Source: Oligoflexales bacterium
GTDB lineage: Bacteria > Bdellovibrionota_B > Oligoflexia > Oligoflexales > JALZUQ01
Length of the DNA: 54,721 nucleotides
NCBI GenBank assembly: GCA_023301465.1
Contig: JALZUQ010000042.1
Coordinates: 1-54,721 of the forward strand
Direction: 5' to 3'
Shown: positions 27,163 to 36,507 of the stretch, piece by piece
How the letters are laid out: each line of letters begins with the position of its first letter
Position numbering within the stretch: position 1 is the stretch's first letter
The notes under the pieces: generated by a model
The model's input: only the letters and a program-made list of their open reading frames with translations
The model's database searches: none
Told to the model about the DNA's origin: nothing
Made by a program: the position numbers and the translations under genes

Positions 27163-29004
27163 TTAGAGCCGGTTTTTCTTTTTAAATAAGGACAAACAAT
27201 CGGTTTTATCACTCAGCTCCAGCATTTGAGTATCCCTTGTCATTTCTAACCCTTCTCTACTATAGAGTCCTTCATCTGGGTTATCTTCTTTAATGATATT
27301 ATTCATCGCTGTCACTATTTGAGATAAAGGGACTTGTCGAACATCTTTTCCCATTTTGTGAGCAAGTCTAAGAGCTTTTTCTTTTGACGCTTCCCACTGT
27401 TCATCTGTCTCTATCATCAAAATAGAACGTTCTTTGTTTACTTGAGGTTGAAGAAAAACTTCCCAGTTTGACATACTAAACAACAAAAGACGGTCAGGGC
27501 TTTCAACATCCCAATGAATACCGTTCGCCTCATAAGCAGCGGAGTAATGTATTTTGGAAGGCACAGAATCTTGAACCACAAAAGCACCCTGGGTTGTAAC
27601 ACGTGCCCCCCACCCTAATTGCAAGAGCCTCTTAAAGCTACCCATGCCAACCAGATAACTCCCATAATTAACTGCATAGTCGTGCATATAATCACTTGCG
27701 GCTACGTCTAAATTTTTTGGATAATATATAGTTTGAGACCCATTAGCATCTTTAAAAATAACAATTTTTGCAGCATCGATTGTATCAAACTTGATTTTGA
27801 TCGGTTTTTTAAAATCATCATGACTTAGCTTTGATAGTTTAAACAAAACATCGGCCGTCTCAGATTGATGTGAGTCGGCTGAAATGTACCTAGGTTTTTC
27901 AAAGTAATGTTTCAAATTTCTTTGCCAATGGGATAAATGTCTATTATCCCACTTCGAATGAAGTGCTTCTCGAAGATTCCCAAGTTCAATCGACATTTCC
28001 ATTGCCGCGCCTTTGAACTCTGTATCCAGATTCATTCTATGTGCATCTGTTGCATTATCTGTTACATCATAATCTTTAGTAGACATGCTCTCCATAAAAT
28101 CATGATAGTCACTAATAGACTTAAAAAGAAAATCCCACTCATCTTGCTCATTGAGATAAGAAAATTCACGAGGGTCATCAAAAGATATCATTTCAATTTT
28201 TCTATTTAATGAAAATTCATCTAAAAAATTAATCATTTGAAGCGTAGGTGCCATGAAAGCATTTTTCGCATATCGTATAAAATCAAAAGTTGACTGTTCA
28301 TCTGGTAAATTTCCAATTAATGCAAGAACATTTATGGACTGAATATAAGAAATATAGGCATGTATAAATGAGGGGTAAACATTAATAGAATGAGACTTCT
28401 GGAACATAGACACAATAGAATCTTGTGACAATGCTTGCATTGTCTTTTTTATACCTTCTAGAAAATCACTCGTAATAGGCATTTGACTTAACTCTAATTG
28501 CACAAATAAATCAGTCATTTTATCTAATGCTTCTTTTACTAAATTACCTCTGTAAAAACGATATTTACCGCGAATAAGAGGCCCACGAAAACTCATGACT
28601 TGTGGATCCCACTCACTTTCAGAGGCTATTTGTATATCTTCAACTAAATCTGCCATAAGACCTAACAAAAAACTTTCACAGATCGTTAATATTTTAGGTT
28701 GTTTGAAATCAATAGAGACAAGGTCTTCAAAAATATCAATCCCATCTCTTTCAAACATGAAATCTACAATATAGAAAGGAACTGACCTCATAACTATTCT
28801 TTGAGACACAGAAGGCAGCTGCATGATCTGCCCTACTGTTAATGACAAAATAAAATCTGCTTTATCTTCAACAGCGTCTAAAGCGTCAATGGCAGCCATT
28901 TTCACATTTGCTTGAGAAAGTTGATGATAAATTTCACCGTAGTCTTCTGCTAAAAGTATTTGAGAGGGTAATGACAGTAAAATGAAAAGTATTAACGTAC
29001 GCAT
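27163..29004 (-). CDS. secreted orphan protein, paralog of the 23708-25537 product
   Basis: A clean signal peptide (LILFILLSLPSQILLAE) precedes a large mature protein of about 595 residues. No family is recognised, but full-length similarity to the 611-residue neighbour is evident, with long matching blocks (SLTVGQIM, ASESEWDPQVMSFRG, SFDDPREFSYL, WEVFLQP, TDCLSLFKKK). The divergent central part (about 300-380) looks like a variable linker. The Cys in TDCLSLF is eleventh from the end. It is the first gene of a three-gene minus-strand set; the 230-bp gap to the next gene may hold its own promoter. Confidence 0.75.
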   Translation of the reverse strand: MRTLILFILLSLPSQILLAEDYGEIYHQLSQANVKMAAIDALDAVEDKADFILSLTVGQIMQLPSVSQRIVMRSVPFYIVDFMFERDGIDIFEDLVSIDFKQPKILTICESFLLGLMADLVEDIQIASESEWDPQVMSFRGPLIRGKYRFYRGNLVKEALDKMTDLFVQLELSQMPITSDFLEGIKKTMQALSQDSIVSMFQKSHSINVYPSFIHAYISYIQSINVLALIGNLPDEQSTFDFIRYAKNAFMAPTLQMINFLDEFSLNRKIEMISFDDPREFSYLNEQDEWDFLFKSISDYHDFMESMSTKDYDVTDNATDAHRMNLDTEFKGAAMEMSIELGNLREALHSKWDNRHLSHWQRNLKHYFEKPRYISADSHQSETADVLFKLSKLSHDDFKKPIKIKFDTIDAAKIVIFKDANGSQTIYYPKNLDVAASDYMHDYAVNYGSYLVGMGSFKRLLQLGWGARVTTQGAFVVQDSVPSKIHYSAAYEANGIHWDVESPDRLLLFSMSNWEVFLQPQVNKERSILMIETDEQWEASKEKALRLAHKMGKDVRQVPLSQIVTAMNNIIKEDNPDEGLYSREGLEMTRDTQMLELSDKTDCLSLFKKKNRL

Positions 29005-29319
29005 AAAAGTAAATCCAAAATTTGTTCAATTTCAATGAGCACTATAGCTGTACTAAAAATAGACAGTTATCGCAACTCATGAGTTTTTGACTAAAATAGT
29101 TTATAAATTACAGTTGGTTATACTTGCACATGACTCAACAAAGAATCTCTCACACCGTAAACACTTAAATAAATTTATAAATTTTGTTTTTTTTGTCTCT
29201 TTTTGTAACGCCAAAAGCAATAGAAACCACCATACGATTCACCAAACATAATAACTAAGAATAAATCATAAAAACCCGATCAATCACTGAACGATAACAA
29301 GAAGATATAGGACGAAAAA
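29005..29319. other. divergent promoter region
   Basis: About 315 bp of AT-rich DNA between two divergently transcribed genes. It includes long T runs (around 29180-29210) and TAAAAACCCGAT at 29269-29280, a motif also found upstream of two other plus-strand genes in this window. No ORF or RNA gene was recognised. Confidence 0.5.
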
Positions 29320-31767
29320 GTGATACAAAAATACTTTAGTATTAGATCATCTTCAGAGCGAATTCAATTCATTGAAAAAATGACAAAAGAAGATAAAACA
29401 CTTCCTAGTCTTTTCTTAATTGATGCCCTAAACCTTGAACTTCCAACGAATGAAAAAATTGCCATACTATCAGCAACTGCAAAAGTTGACCCGATTGTGG
29501 TTGAGTATGTCATTGCAAAATATCTTACTGAATGGGACCAACCCATGGCTGCTGCTGCCATTTGTATTTGGGCAAATAAAACAGATCGCAACTTGTGGCA
29601 ACAAATGCTTGTGATCTCAAAAAACCATAGCTTACCACAACGTATTCGATACACAATTCTTGAAAATTGTGAAAAATTTCACGCTAGAAGTATCATTGAG
29701 CAATTTGCAAAAGATACAGCATTAATGGAAATGTCATCTGCATACCATGCAATGATCCTTGAAAAAAGTGTTCAGTATGGCATAAAACTTGAGGTTTTAA
29801 GCTCACTAGCAGCAAATATCACTTCACACTTGAGTGAGATAACCATCCCTGAAAATAAAGCACTCGTCAATGCAATTGGTTACCTAGCAAGGTTTTCACC
29901 AAGCAAGCTTGAAACTGTTATCAAAGACTCTGAAAACTGGAGAATCTGGTGTGATTTAATCAAAAGTGTAAAGTTTTGGAACGACTACTATCATACTATT
30001 GGGCTTGAAGGTCTCAACAAAAAAACGGGTGATGTCGATAACACCATAAAACACTGGCCACCCATTTGGCTACGTCATCATATTAATTCAGACCACCTTG
30101 AAACCGTATTAAAAGGCTTGTCAAAAGAAACTCATTTAGAACAATACTTATACGGCATTGACCCAAATCAAATCAAACAAGCCATTAAATCACTTATCAA
30201 AAAGAATGAATTGACTACCCACGCTCTATCCATTGCAGAGCCGTTCCTTGATTGGCAAAATGGTACTAATATCTTTAAAACCATGATAAAATTTTTTCAC
30301 GCGACTAAAGAAAAAGATTTACCTAAAAGGTTTGTCAATAATAAGAACACCGTCTTGAAATCCATTCACGATTTATCATGGAATGACAAAAGTTTTGAAA
30401 GAAAGAACTATCATCTAAAAGATGCCTCTAAAATCATTGCCAGTTCACTAGACGGATACGGCGAAGAAATGGAACTGGTTAATCTTTTTGAAAATAATTC
30501 TACTAATCCTCAGTTTAATGACCCTTTCTATACTGCAGTAGCAGATGCTTTTAAAAAACCAGACACAAAAAAACTAGATGATCTATCCATCCTCGCACGT
30601 AAAAACCAAGGACTAAAGACGATATTTTATTTTAAGCTACTGGCTAAATTTAAGAATGATGATAAAGCCACTCTGAAAACTTTGGATTATATCAGGACAG
30701 AGCAGGACTATGAATTATATTACCTTGCAGAGACCTTGACCTCTATTGGTAGTCCGCGAGCAATACAAGAAGTACTATCTCTACTTAGCAGGCCAAATAT
30801 TTCACCAAGGCTCCAAGGTGTTATCTGTGAATGGTTAGGTGACTCTAGCTTGGAGAACGTACAAAATGAATTAAGATCTTCCATTAATGAAATTTCAAAC
30901 TTAATGGTGTCTGCAAAAGAATCTGAAACCAGTCAACACTACATGGAAATCAAAGATGCTCTTACAGGCCTTTTAGCCCCTATATCTTTTGATCAAAAGA
31001 AGAAAACAGGAGATGCCTCCATTGAACTTGATCAGTTTGATTCTGAGCTTAGAGGTTCTATCTCAAAATTTGATGAACTTTCAGGTGAAGTAAGAAAAGC
31101 ACTAAGAACCGCTATGTTTTTTCAATCCCAAGTTGAAAACAGTTCAAATCCGTCGTCTATTGATCTCTCGCCAGTCATTGATATGCAGTACAAAGCGATC
31201 GAATTTTTATTTAGAGAGAGTTTTGAGGAAAGCTGTAAAAAACTGATAGAAAATGGAGTTCTTCAAAGAAAGCTTGATATCATCGGTTACGCCAGACCTA
31301 TCCCTCAAAAAATGGATGAGTTTGAAAAGTATCTTTCAAACCTACCCATCGTAAAAGACATACCATTTTTCTCTAAATTTAAACTTAGAAAAATGCTAAG
31401 GGCAATTTGTCAGTATCGCCCCGGAAAAAGATTTACATTGGACGGGCTCAAAGCATTTGGACTGTTTTTTCTAGCATTTGGAAGACAAGAATGCAGATAC
31501 GGTCTTCAATCAAAATTCCCACTATGTTTTCCTAACGATAAAGAACTCTCAGAGTTCACAAAAGAGCTTCACCTTTTTCAAGATTTCAGAAACCGTGCGA
31601 TTCATGAAGGTTTGCCACCAGACGCTGCAAATAACATGGATGAAATTTGGAAAAAATCATTTCTAGTTATTGACAAAATCATGCAGTTAAAAGAGCTTGA
31701 AAAAATAATATTCAGAACCCATTCAAATGAATCGACTGGACCACAAGTAATTAAAAAAGGTGCTTAG
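29320..31767 (+). CDS. large helical-repeat protein with C-terminal HEPN domain
   Basis: An 815-residue protein without signal peptide or membrane segments. The first 550 residues are almost entirely helical, with HEAT-like alternation (LPQRIRYTILENCEKF; SPRAIQEVLSLLSRPN). From about 570 the layout is HEPN-like: MQYKAIEFLFRESFEESCKK in an early helix and FRNRAIHEG with Arg757, Asn758 and His762 near the end. RN-x3-H is the HEPN ribonuclease motif found in toxins and defence effectors. The start is GTG with AGGACGAAAAA upstream. It is single, convergent with fabG without a gap. RNA cleavage is inferred. Confidence 0.65.
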   Translation: MIQKYFSIRSSSERIQFIEKMTKEDKTLPSLFLIDALNLELPTNEKIAILSATAKVDPIVVEYVIAKYLTEWDQPMAAAAICIWANKTDRNLWQQMLVISKNHSLPQRIRYTILENCEKFHARSIIEQFAKDTALMEMSSAYHAMILEKSVQYGIKLEVLSSLAANITSHLSEITIPENKALVNAIGYLARFSPSKLETVIKDSENWRIWCDLIKSVKFWNDYYHTIGLEGLNKKTGDVDNTIKHWPPIWLRHHINSDHLETVLKGLSKETHLEQYLYGIDPNQIKQAIKSLIKKNELTTHALSIAEPFLDWQNGTNIFKTMIKFFHATKEKDLPKRFVNNKNTVLKSIHDLSWNDKSFERKNYHLKDASKIIASSLDGYGEEMELVNLFENNSTNPQFNDPFYTAVADAFKKPDTKKLDDLSILARKNQGLKTIFYFKLLAKFKNDDKATLKTLDYIRTEQDYELYYLAETLTSIGSPRAIQEVLSLLSRPNISPRLQGVICEWLGDSSLENVQNELRSSINEISNLMVSAKESETSQHYMEIKDALTGLLAPISFDQKKKTGDASIELDQFDSELRGSISKFDELSGEVRKALRTAMFFQSQVENSSNPSSIDLSPVIDMQYKAIEFLFRESFEESCKKLIENGVLQRKLDIIGYARPIPQKMDEFEKYLSNLPIVKDIPFFSKFKLRKMLRAICQYRPGKRFTLDGLKAFGLFFLAFGRQECRYGLQSKFPLCFPNDKELSEFTKELHLFQDFRNRAIHEGLPPDAANNMDEIWKKSFLVIDKIMQLKELEKIIFRTHSNESTGPQVIKKGA

Positions 31768-32496
31768 TTAGTACATCCCACCGTTGACGTGGATTGTAGT
31801 ACCTGAAATATAAGCCGCCGAATCACTTACTAAAAAACCAACCGCAGATGCTATGTCTTCTGGAGTTCCCATACGCTTCATGGGGATTTTTTCCATCAGT
31901 CCAGTTTTTTGTTCATCGTTTAATTTATCAGTCATCGCTGTTTTAATAAAACCCGGTGCAACACAGTTGCAGGTGATACCAACAGAAGCTAATTCACTAG
32001 CAATACTTTTTGTAAATGCCGTCACTGCACCTTTTGTTGAAGAATAAAGGCTTTGTCCGGGATTACCCATATGACCAACCACAGATGTGATATTAACAAT
32101 ACGACCCCACTTTTGTTTGAGCATTAACCGTGAAGCAGCTTTTGACATTAAAAATATAGACTTCATATTGGTAGAAAACATTTTGTCAAAGGCATCTTCT
32201 TTGGCAAGCATTACTAATTGATCCACGCAAACTCCTGCATTATTGACCAAAACATCTAACCTGCCATACTTTGATTTAATTTCTTTCATCATGTTTTGAG
32301 TCGCTTCAGGGCTTGAAAGATCAGCACCAAATGTATCAGCATCTGGAAGAGAGCCTGCAAGAGACAATGCGTCTTCTTTACCTGAACGATAGTGAATCAA
32401 TACCTTAAAGCCTCGCTTTGATAGTTCTGTAACACAAGCTCGACCAATGCCTTTTGATCCGCCGGTGACTAATGCTATTTTCTTCGTATCGTTCAT
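31768..32496 (-). CDS. fabG: 3-oxoacyl-ACP reductase
   Basis: NADPH-dependent short-chain dehydrogenase of the fatty acid elongation cycle. TGGSKGIGRA at the N-terminus binds the cofactor, NNAG follows in the fourth strand, and the catalytic Ser, Tyr and Lys sit in ITSVVG and YSSTKGA. The end AAYISGTTIHVNGGMY is typical of FabG. At 242 residues it is full length. SD GAGGGA precedes ATG. It stands apart from fabH in this window, and other SDR substrates cannot be excluded. Confidence 0.93.
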   Translation of the reverse strand: MNDTKKIALVTGGSKGIGRACVTELSKRGFKVLIHYRSGKEDALSLAGSLPDADTFGADLSSPEATQNMMKEIKSKYGRLDVLVNNAGVCVDQLVMLAKEDAFDKMFSTNMKSIFLMSKAASRLMLKQKWGRIVNITSVVGHMGNPGQSLYSSTKGAVTAFTKSIASELASVGITCNCVAPGFIKTAMTDKLNDEQKTGLMEKIPMKRMGTPEDIASAVGFLVSDSAAYISGTTIHVNGGMY

Positions 32497-32570
32497 ATTT
32501 CCCTCAATTCAAAGTTGTTTTAATATATGTAATTCTTATTAAATAATTAAGATCAGTAGAGATTAACGCA

Positions 32571-34619
32571 CTACTCTAAACTTAGAAACTCTTTTGTCGT
32601 GTAAACCTGAAAAGCCTCTGCACAACTCATAGAGTTATCATCATCAACCTTTAATAAAGTCTTTGCTAATCCTTTATTTCTAACGAGTGCACGTGTCGTT
32701 AAAGACCTTTCGTCTGTTGTTACAACCATATCCAATTGAGACTTATGGAGTTGAATGCTCTTCAATTTTTTACGTAGCAAGTCATCATTAAAACCTTCGA
32801 TTTGAAGATTTTCAACCAACCCTAGTGACCAGTCTAAATAAGCTCCGCGGTACCCAAAAAACAAAGGAGAGAAATCTGGTGAGTTCTTTTGGATTTCTAA
32901 AGTACTTGCTTGCACGAGTTTCTTAGATAATCCATGTGCTCCTCTAGGGTCTGGCTCAGCTGCAAAGTAGATTCTATCGGGATTGCATTCTAGAAGAAGG
33001 TTTTGCATGTTCTGTTTATCATTTTCAGAAAACGCCTCAACTGAGGGGATCCCTCTTCTTTTATAAAAATCTGCATTAAAGAAATGAATTTTGTTCACTC
33101 CTAAAAACATATCAGCATTGCGAGCTTCATCTTCTCGAACAAGCCTCCTTGCCATTTCTTCTATATTGTCATCTTTTTCATCTTTTTTAAAATTATGTTG
33201 AGAAATTTCATTTAGGTGCGTTTGGTACTGAGTTTCCGTTTCCCTCACAGCATTCGCACCACTCGTCACCACTAAAACATAAACTTCATTTCCATTGGCA
33301 ACAAGTTTTTGAATCGTTCCTCCCATACTGATAACATCATCATCTGGGTGAGGAGAGACAATTAAAACCCTTTGATTTTTTGGAAGTTTAGATTTAATCG
33401 CTTTTTGTGTTTTATTCTTAAATTCTTGTTTTTTTTCTTCTAATAATGAGTATTCACTTTGAGGTTTTGACCCTAAGAATTCTAACCAACTTTTTTTGAA
33501 ACCAATTTTCTGAAGGTTTTTAGTTCGGATGTCATCTAATGGAATACCTGTAGACTCTATGATTTCTTGAAAAGCCTGATATAAAATATCATCGCTCATG
33601 GATTCTATGTCATCTCTTTTCTGTGAGTCGACTCTATCTCCTTGATAGCTCTCGTGCCATGGTCTGATCGAAAGTAGAGAAGCAGCTTCTTCATCAAAAT
33701 AAAATAATAAGCTGTCGGCTGTTGTATCTTGCAGGTATGAACTCGTAACATTTTCGTTGATAACTCCTTCAGCACTCCAATACGCTGAAATTCTTTTATC
33801 TTCTCCATTTGCAGCTACGGCAATCTTCTTAGAAAAATACAATATTTCATATAAACCAATGGTGATTGCTTCAGTAGGTATATTTAAGGTTTCTTGCTCT
33901 GTAATCACCCCTCTCTTAATTAAAGAGTTATAACCAAGAAAACCATGAAGAGCTCTTTTGATGGTATGATCAGCTAAAGCAATGATTCTTGTGGGATCCA
34001 TCGACTTTGAGCCTGACTCATTAAATCCAACATGGCTACCTTCGTAGTTTGCTAAGTCAATGACAGAATTTCCAGTATTATTGACAATGGGTGTTGTTCC
34101 ACCAAGACCCAAAGTCATTAGATCAAATTTTTTGTACTTACTTTCTGATAGCCAATTATTTAATATATTAAGTGAGTGAGACAGATTTTGTTCTTCAGTC
34201 ATATTTTCTAGCATACCATGCATAAAAGTATTTTCTGGCTTAGGAGCTCGGCTTGGATCAATGTCACGCATAGGCTTAAATAGAAAATACTCCATATAAA
34301 ACCAATAGTTCATCAAACTATCTTTGGGTAATCCAAGATAATTATCTAAATTATAAAATCTAACCTCACTCAAATCTAAAGAACTATCGTTTGTATAAGG
34401 CCCATTTACAAATGCGGTATATATCTTCTCAAATGTGCCACCCGTCGCTGATCCGATCAAAGCTTTAGGGTTCTCTCGCACTGTGTCAGCAATCAAATCA
34501 GCGTAATTTTTATGAAGGTTTGAGACTTTTTGATAAACATGAATATCATGGTCTGTTTGACCTTGAGCGAACAACCCACAAGAAAAAAACACCACGGTTA
34601 AAATAAAATAAAATCTCAT
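32571..34619 (-). CDS. exported NagB-like / LmbE (PIG-L) deacetylase fusion
   Basis: A signal peptide (MRFYFILTVVFFSCGLFAQ) precedes an N-terminal half resembling glucosamine-6-phosphate isomerase/deaminase: ATGGTFEKIYTAF, YNLDNYLGLP, HVGFNESGS, IPTEAITIGL. The C-terminal half is a zinc-dependent PIG-L/LmbE N-deacetylase with VSPHPDDDVISMGG and DPRGAHGLSKK. The same domain order is known in bacterial NagB-LmbE fusions, but export is unexpected for a sugar-phosphate enzyme. The NagB catalytic DGH is replaced by GSH, preceded by an insertion. SMSCAEAF lies near the C-terminus. ATG 34619 with AGGTGA is the better start. The likely role is on extracytoplasmic amino sugars. Confidence 0.8.
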   Translation of the reverse strand: MRFYFILTVVFFSCGLFAQGQTDHDIHVYQKVSNLHKNYADLIADTVRENPKALIGSATGGTFEKIYTAFVNGPYTNDSSLDLSEVRFYNLDNYLGLPKDSLMNYWFYMEYFLFKPMRDIDPSRAPKPENTFMHGMLENMTEEQNLSHSLNILNNWLSESKYKKFDLMTLGLGGTTPIVNNTGNSVIDLANYEGSHVGFNESGSKSMDPTRIIALADHTIKRALHGFLGYNSLIKRGVITEQETLNIPTEAITIGLYEILYFSKKIAVAANGEDKRISAYWSAEGVINENVTSSYLQDTTADSLLFYFDEEAASLLSIRPWHESYQGDRVDSQKRDDIESMSDDILYQAFQEIIESTGIPLDDIRTKNLQKIGFKKSWLEFLGSKPQSEYSLLEEKKQEFKNKTQKAIKSKLPKNQRVLIVSPHPDDDVISMGGTIQKLVANGNEVYVLVVTSGANAVRETETQYQTHLNEISQHNFKKDEKDDNIEEMARRLVREDEARNADMFLGVNKIHFFNADFYKRRGIPSVEAFSENDKQNMQNLLLECNPDRIYFAAEPDPRGAHGLSKKLVQASTLEIQKNSPDFSPLFFGYRGAYLDWSLGLVENLQIEGFNDDLLRKKLKSIQLHKSQLDMVVTTDERSLTTRALVRNKGLAKTLLKVDDDNSMSCAEAFQVYTTKEFLSLE

Positions 34620-34744
34620 AAAATCACCTATAGAATATCTAGGTGTCGAGGAATAACTGTATCTCACTGAAGTTTCAAGAGAACTTTTTAAATTTTCACC
34701 AACAAAAACAGCTAGTTAGTATAAACCACCTTTCGGCCCTTCCC

Positions 34745-34773
34745 TAAAAACCCGATATGCAAGCAAAGCATAT
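34745..34773 (+). promoter_or_regulatory. leader element: TAAAAACCCGAT plus hairpin
   Basis: TAAAAACCCGAT at 34745-34756 overlaps the start of a perfect hairpin (GATATGC and GCATATC around a 7-nt loop) upstream of the small gene at 34803. The same 11-mer occurs at 29269 and 40233, each time on the plus strand within 60 bases of a start codon. Confidence 0.35.
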
Positions 34774-34802
34774 CATTAAAAGGATTTGTAGGTATAAGTT
34801 TT

Positions 34803-35087
34803 ATGAGTTTTTTTAAGGTAAAATCACGTGAAATATTGATGGAAGAGTATCGATCTGCACTGCAGTTCGCCTTAAAGAACTATCCAAATATAAAAGAAGA
34901 ACTCCATTTCTTAGATAGTGTTGTAAAAGAAATAAAACAACCAACAATAACTTTAAAAGTTTACATAAAACAATTGCAAGACTTAACAAAAGGCAAAAAA
35001 CATCAAATCAGCTTTCAAAAAACAATGCAAAAATTAAAAAAAATGGATTCATTTGCAGCTTCAAATATCAATAAATTTATATCCTAA
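34803..35087 (+). CDS. small helical hypothetical protein
   Basis: A 94-residue, Lys-rich, helical protein (MSFFKVKSREILMEEYRSAL). No signal peptide and no recognised domain. AGGT lies 10-12 bases before ATG, a weak ribosome site. It stands alone on the plus strand, convergent with the following lipoprotein gene. Reality is moderately supported by the ATG, the composition and the leader element upstream. Confidence 0.5.
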   Translation: MSFFKVKSREILMEEYRSALQFALKNYPNIKEELHFLDSVVKEIKQPTITLKVYIKQLQDLTKGKKHQISFQKTMQKLKKMDSFAASNINKFIS

Positions 35088-35093
35088 TATCTT

Positions 35094-36413
35094 TCATAAA
35101 CCGCATTTCGTAAGTCTGGTTTCTGGGTTTTCAAACTCAGCTTCACTACAAACCATTGCTTTAGGAAGATAGTCTCCCTTGTACATAAGCGTATCTGCAA
35201 AACTTTGATCTGGAATTAAGTTTCTGTAAGCCACCCCAACCGTCGCTTGATTATCTGCACGATTATCAGGAACAAAATTATAACCTAGGCCTTCAACAAT
35301 TTCTTGCGTTTTTGCAGAGGTTTTTCCAAATACCGCTACCACATTTCCTTCTGCATCTTTACGTACAATGGAGTCTGCGAGACATGCTAGAGTTTCGTTT
35401 TTAGCAAAATTTTGATAACACAACGACCAGTACCGAACCTGAGGGTCTACTCCACTGTCAGAAACAGAATTAGGTGCCTTGAACTTTATGACAGTAACAG
35501 AGTCATCAAAAAGCTTATTCGTACCTACAACATAATCAGCAATAGCCGAATTACCACCAAGCCCTAAGTTATTAAACCAGCTGGGAGCAGGTTCAAAATC
35601 ATACTCAGTTTTATGCCTAATTCCACGAAATATCGTCAATACAGACTGTGGAATAGAAAAAGCTCTATCAATATAAGGTTCTGGGCAAGCTTTTGGTTCA
35701 CCAGTATCTGGGTCATAAGCAAAAACATCAGGCATGTCTTCTTCTAAGGTGAGGTCTTGTAAGTCTGTTGGAACATACACTCTATAAAACATCGAGCCTT
35801 TTTGTCTTATTAATAAAGGCGGTGCCGGCATATCTAAATTTGCAGTTCCTTCGATGTCTGGAACATCTGCTTCTTTTAAATAGATTTCATATTCTGCATT
35901 GGCGTAATCTGAAGGTGGGGTCAAACTAGACTGACTGAATATTTGAAAATCTGGAGCATAGTCCACTTTCGCTTGAAGAGCACCTTCATAACTCTCAAAA
36001 CTCACAAAACGAGCCGAAGGCACCTTACCTTTTATTTTAAAAACAAAACGTTGGGTACGCGTTCTCTCGTAAGTAAATAAACCATAAGCAGCAACTGTAT
36101 CACCTGTAAAAAATTTTGGGGTAAATGGATCTACCGAGAGCTGACTTGTTTCTACAAAGTTTGCAGAACAATTATTTTCAGCTGTTTCTTCTTTATATTT
36201 AGATTCACTGGGTATGCTAGAAGGTAATTCTGTTGAACCGGTAATCGTTTCAGGGTCTATTGGACTTACAGATGGATCAGGATCTGGGGTCAATGGATCT
36301 GGTGTTACAGACACCGTATCTGATGAATCAACATTTTCTCTCGTAGCTTGTTGCTTTTTTTTACAACTCGTCATCAAGACAAGAAAAACAGAAACGAAAA
36401 TCAATAATCTCAT
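35094..36413 (-). CDS. large putative lipoprotein
   Basis: The signal ends in VLMTSC, a good lipobox, followed by KKKQQ. A Pro/Asp/Ser-rich linker of about 55 residues (DPLTPDPDPSVSPIDPET) leads to a 340-residue domain rich in beta segments and Tyr. Several cysteines are present (NNCSANF, KACPEPY, SLCYQNF, LACLADS, MVCSEAEF, TKCGL) and could be disulfide-bonded. No family is recognised. SD GAGGGAT places the start at ATG 36413 rather than TTG 36425. It is monocistronic. Confidence 0.7.
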   Translation of the reverse strand: MRLLIFVSVFLVLMTSCKKKQQATRENVDSSDTVSVTPDPLTPDPDPSVSPIDPETITGSTELPSSIPSESKYKEETAENNCSANFVETSQLSVDPFTPKFFTGDTVAAYGLFTYERTRTQRFVFKIKGKVPSARFVSFESYEGALQAKVDYAPDFQIFSQSSLTPPSDYANAEYEIYLKEADVPDIEGTANLDMPAPPLLIRQKGSMFYRVYVPTDLQDLTLEEDMPDVFAYDPDTGEPKACPEPYIDRAFSIPQSVLTIFRGIRHKTEYDFEPAPSWFNNLGLGGNSAIADYVVGTNKLFDDSVTVIKFKAPNSVSDSGVDPQVRYWSLCYQNFAKNETLACLADSIVRKDAEGNVVAVFGKTSAKTQEIVEGLGYNFVPDNRADNQATVGVAYRNLIPDQSFADTLMYKGDYLPKAMVCSEAEFENPETRLTKCGL

Positions 36414-36507
36414 TTTATCCCTCAAAAACCATTTTGATCTTATGGTTTTATCGGTTGAATTGGTAAAACCATAGAACTACAGGCAATAAGTATTCAATAA
36501 TATGAGG

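Noticed and set aside
35094-36413. C-terminal MVCSEAEF as another example of the Cys-x3-Phe signature
   Set aside because: The spacing is Cys-x4-Phe, the Cys is about 20 residues from the end, and the protein is a lipoprotein with several other cysteines.
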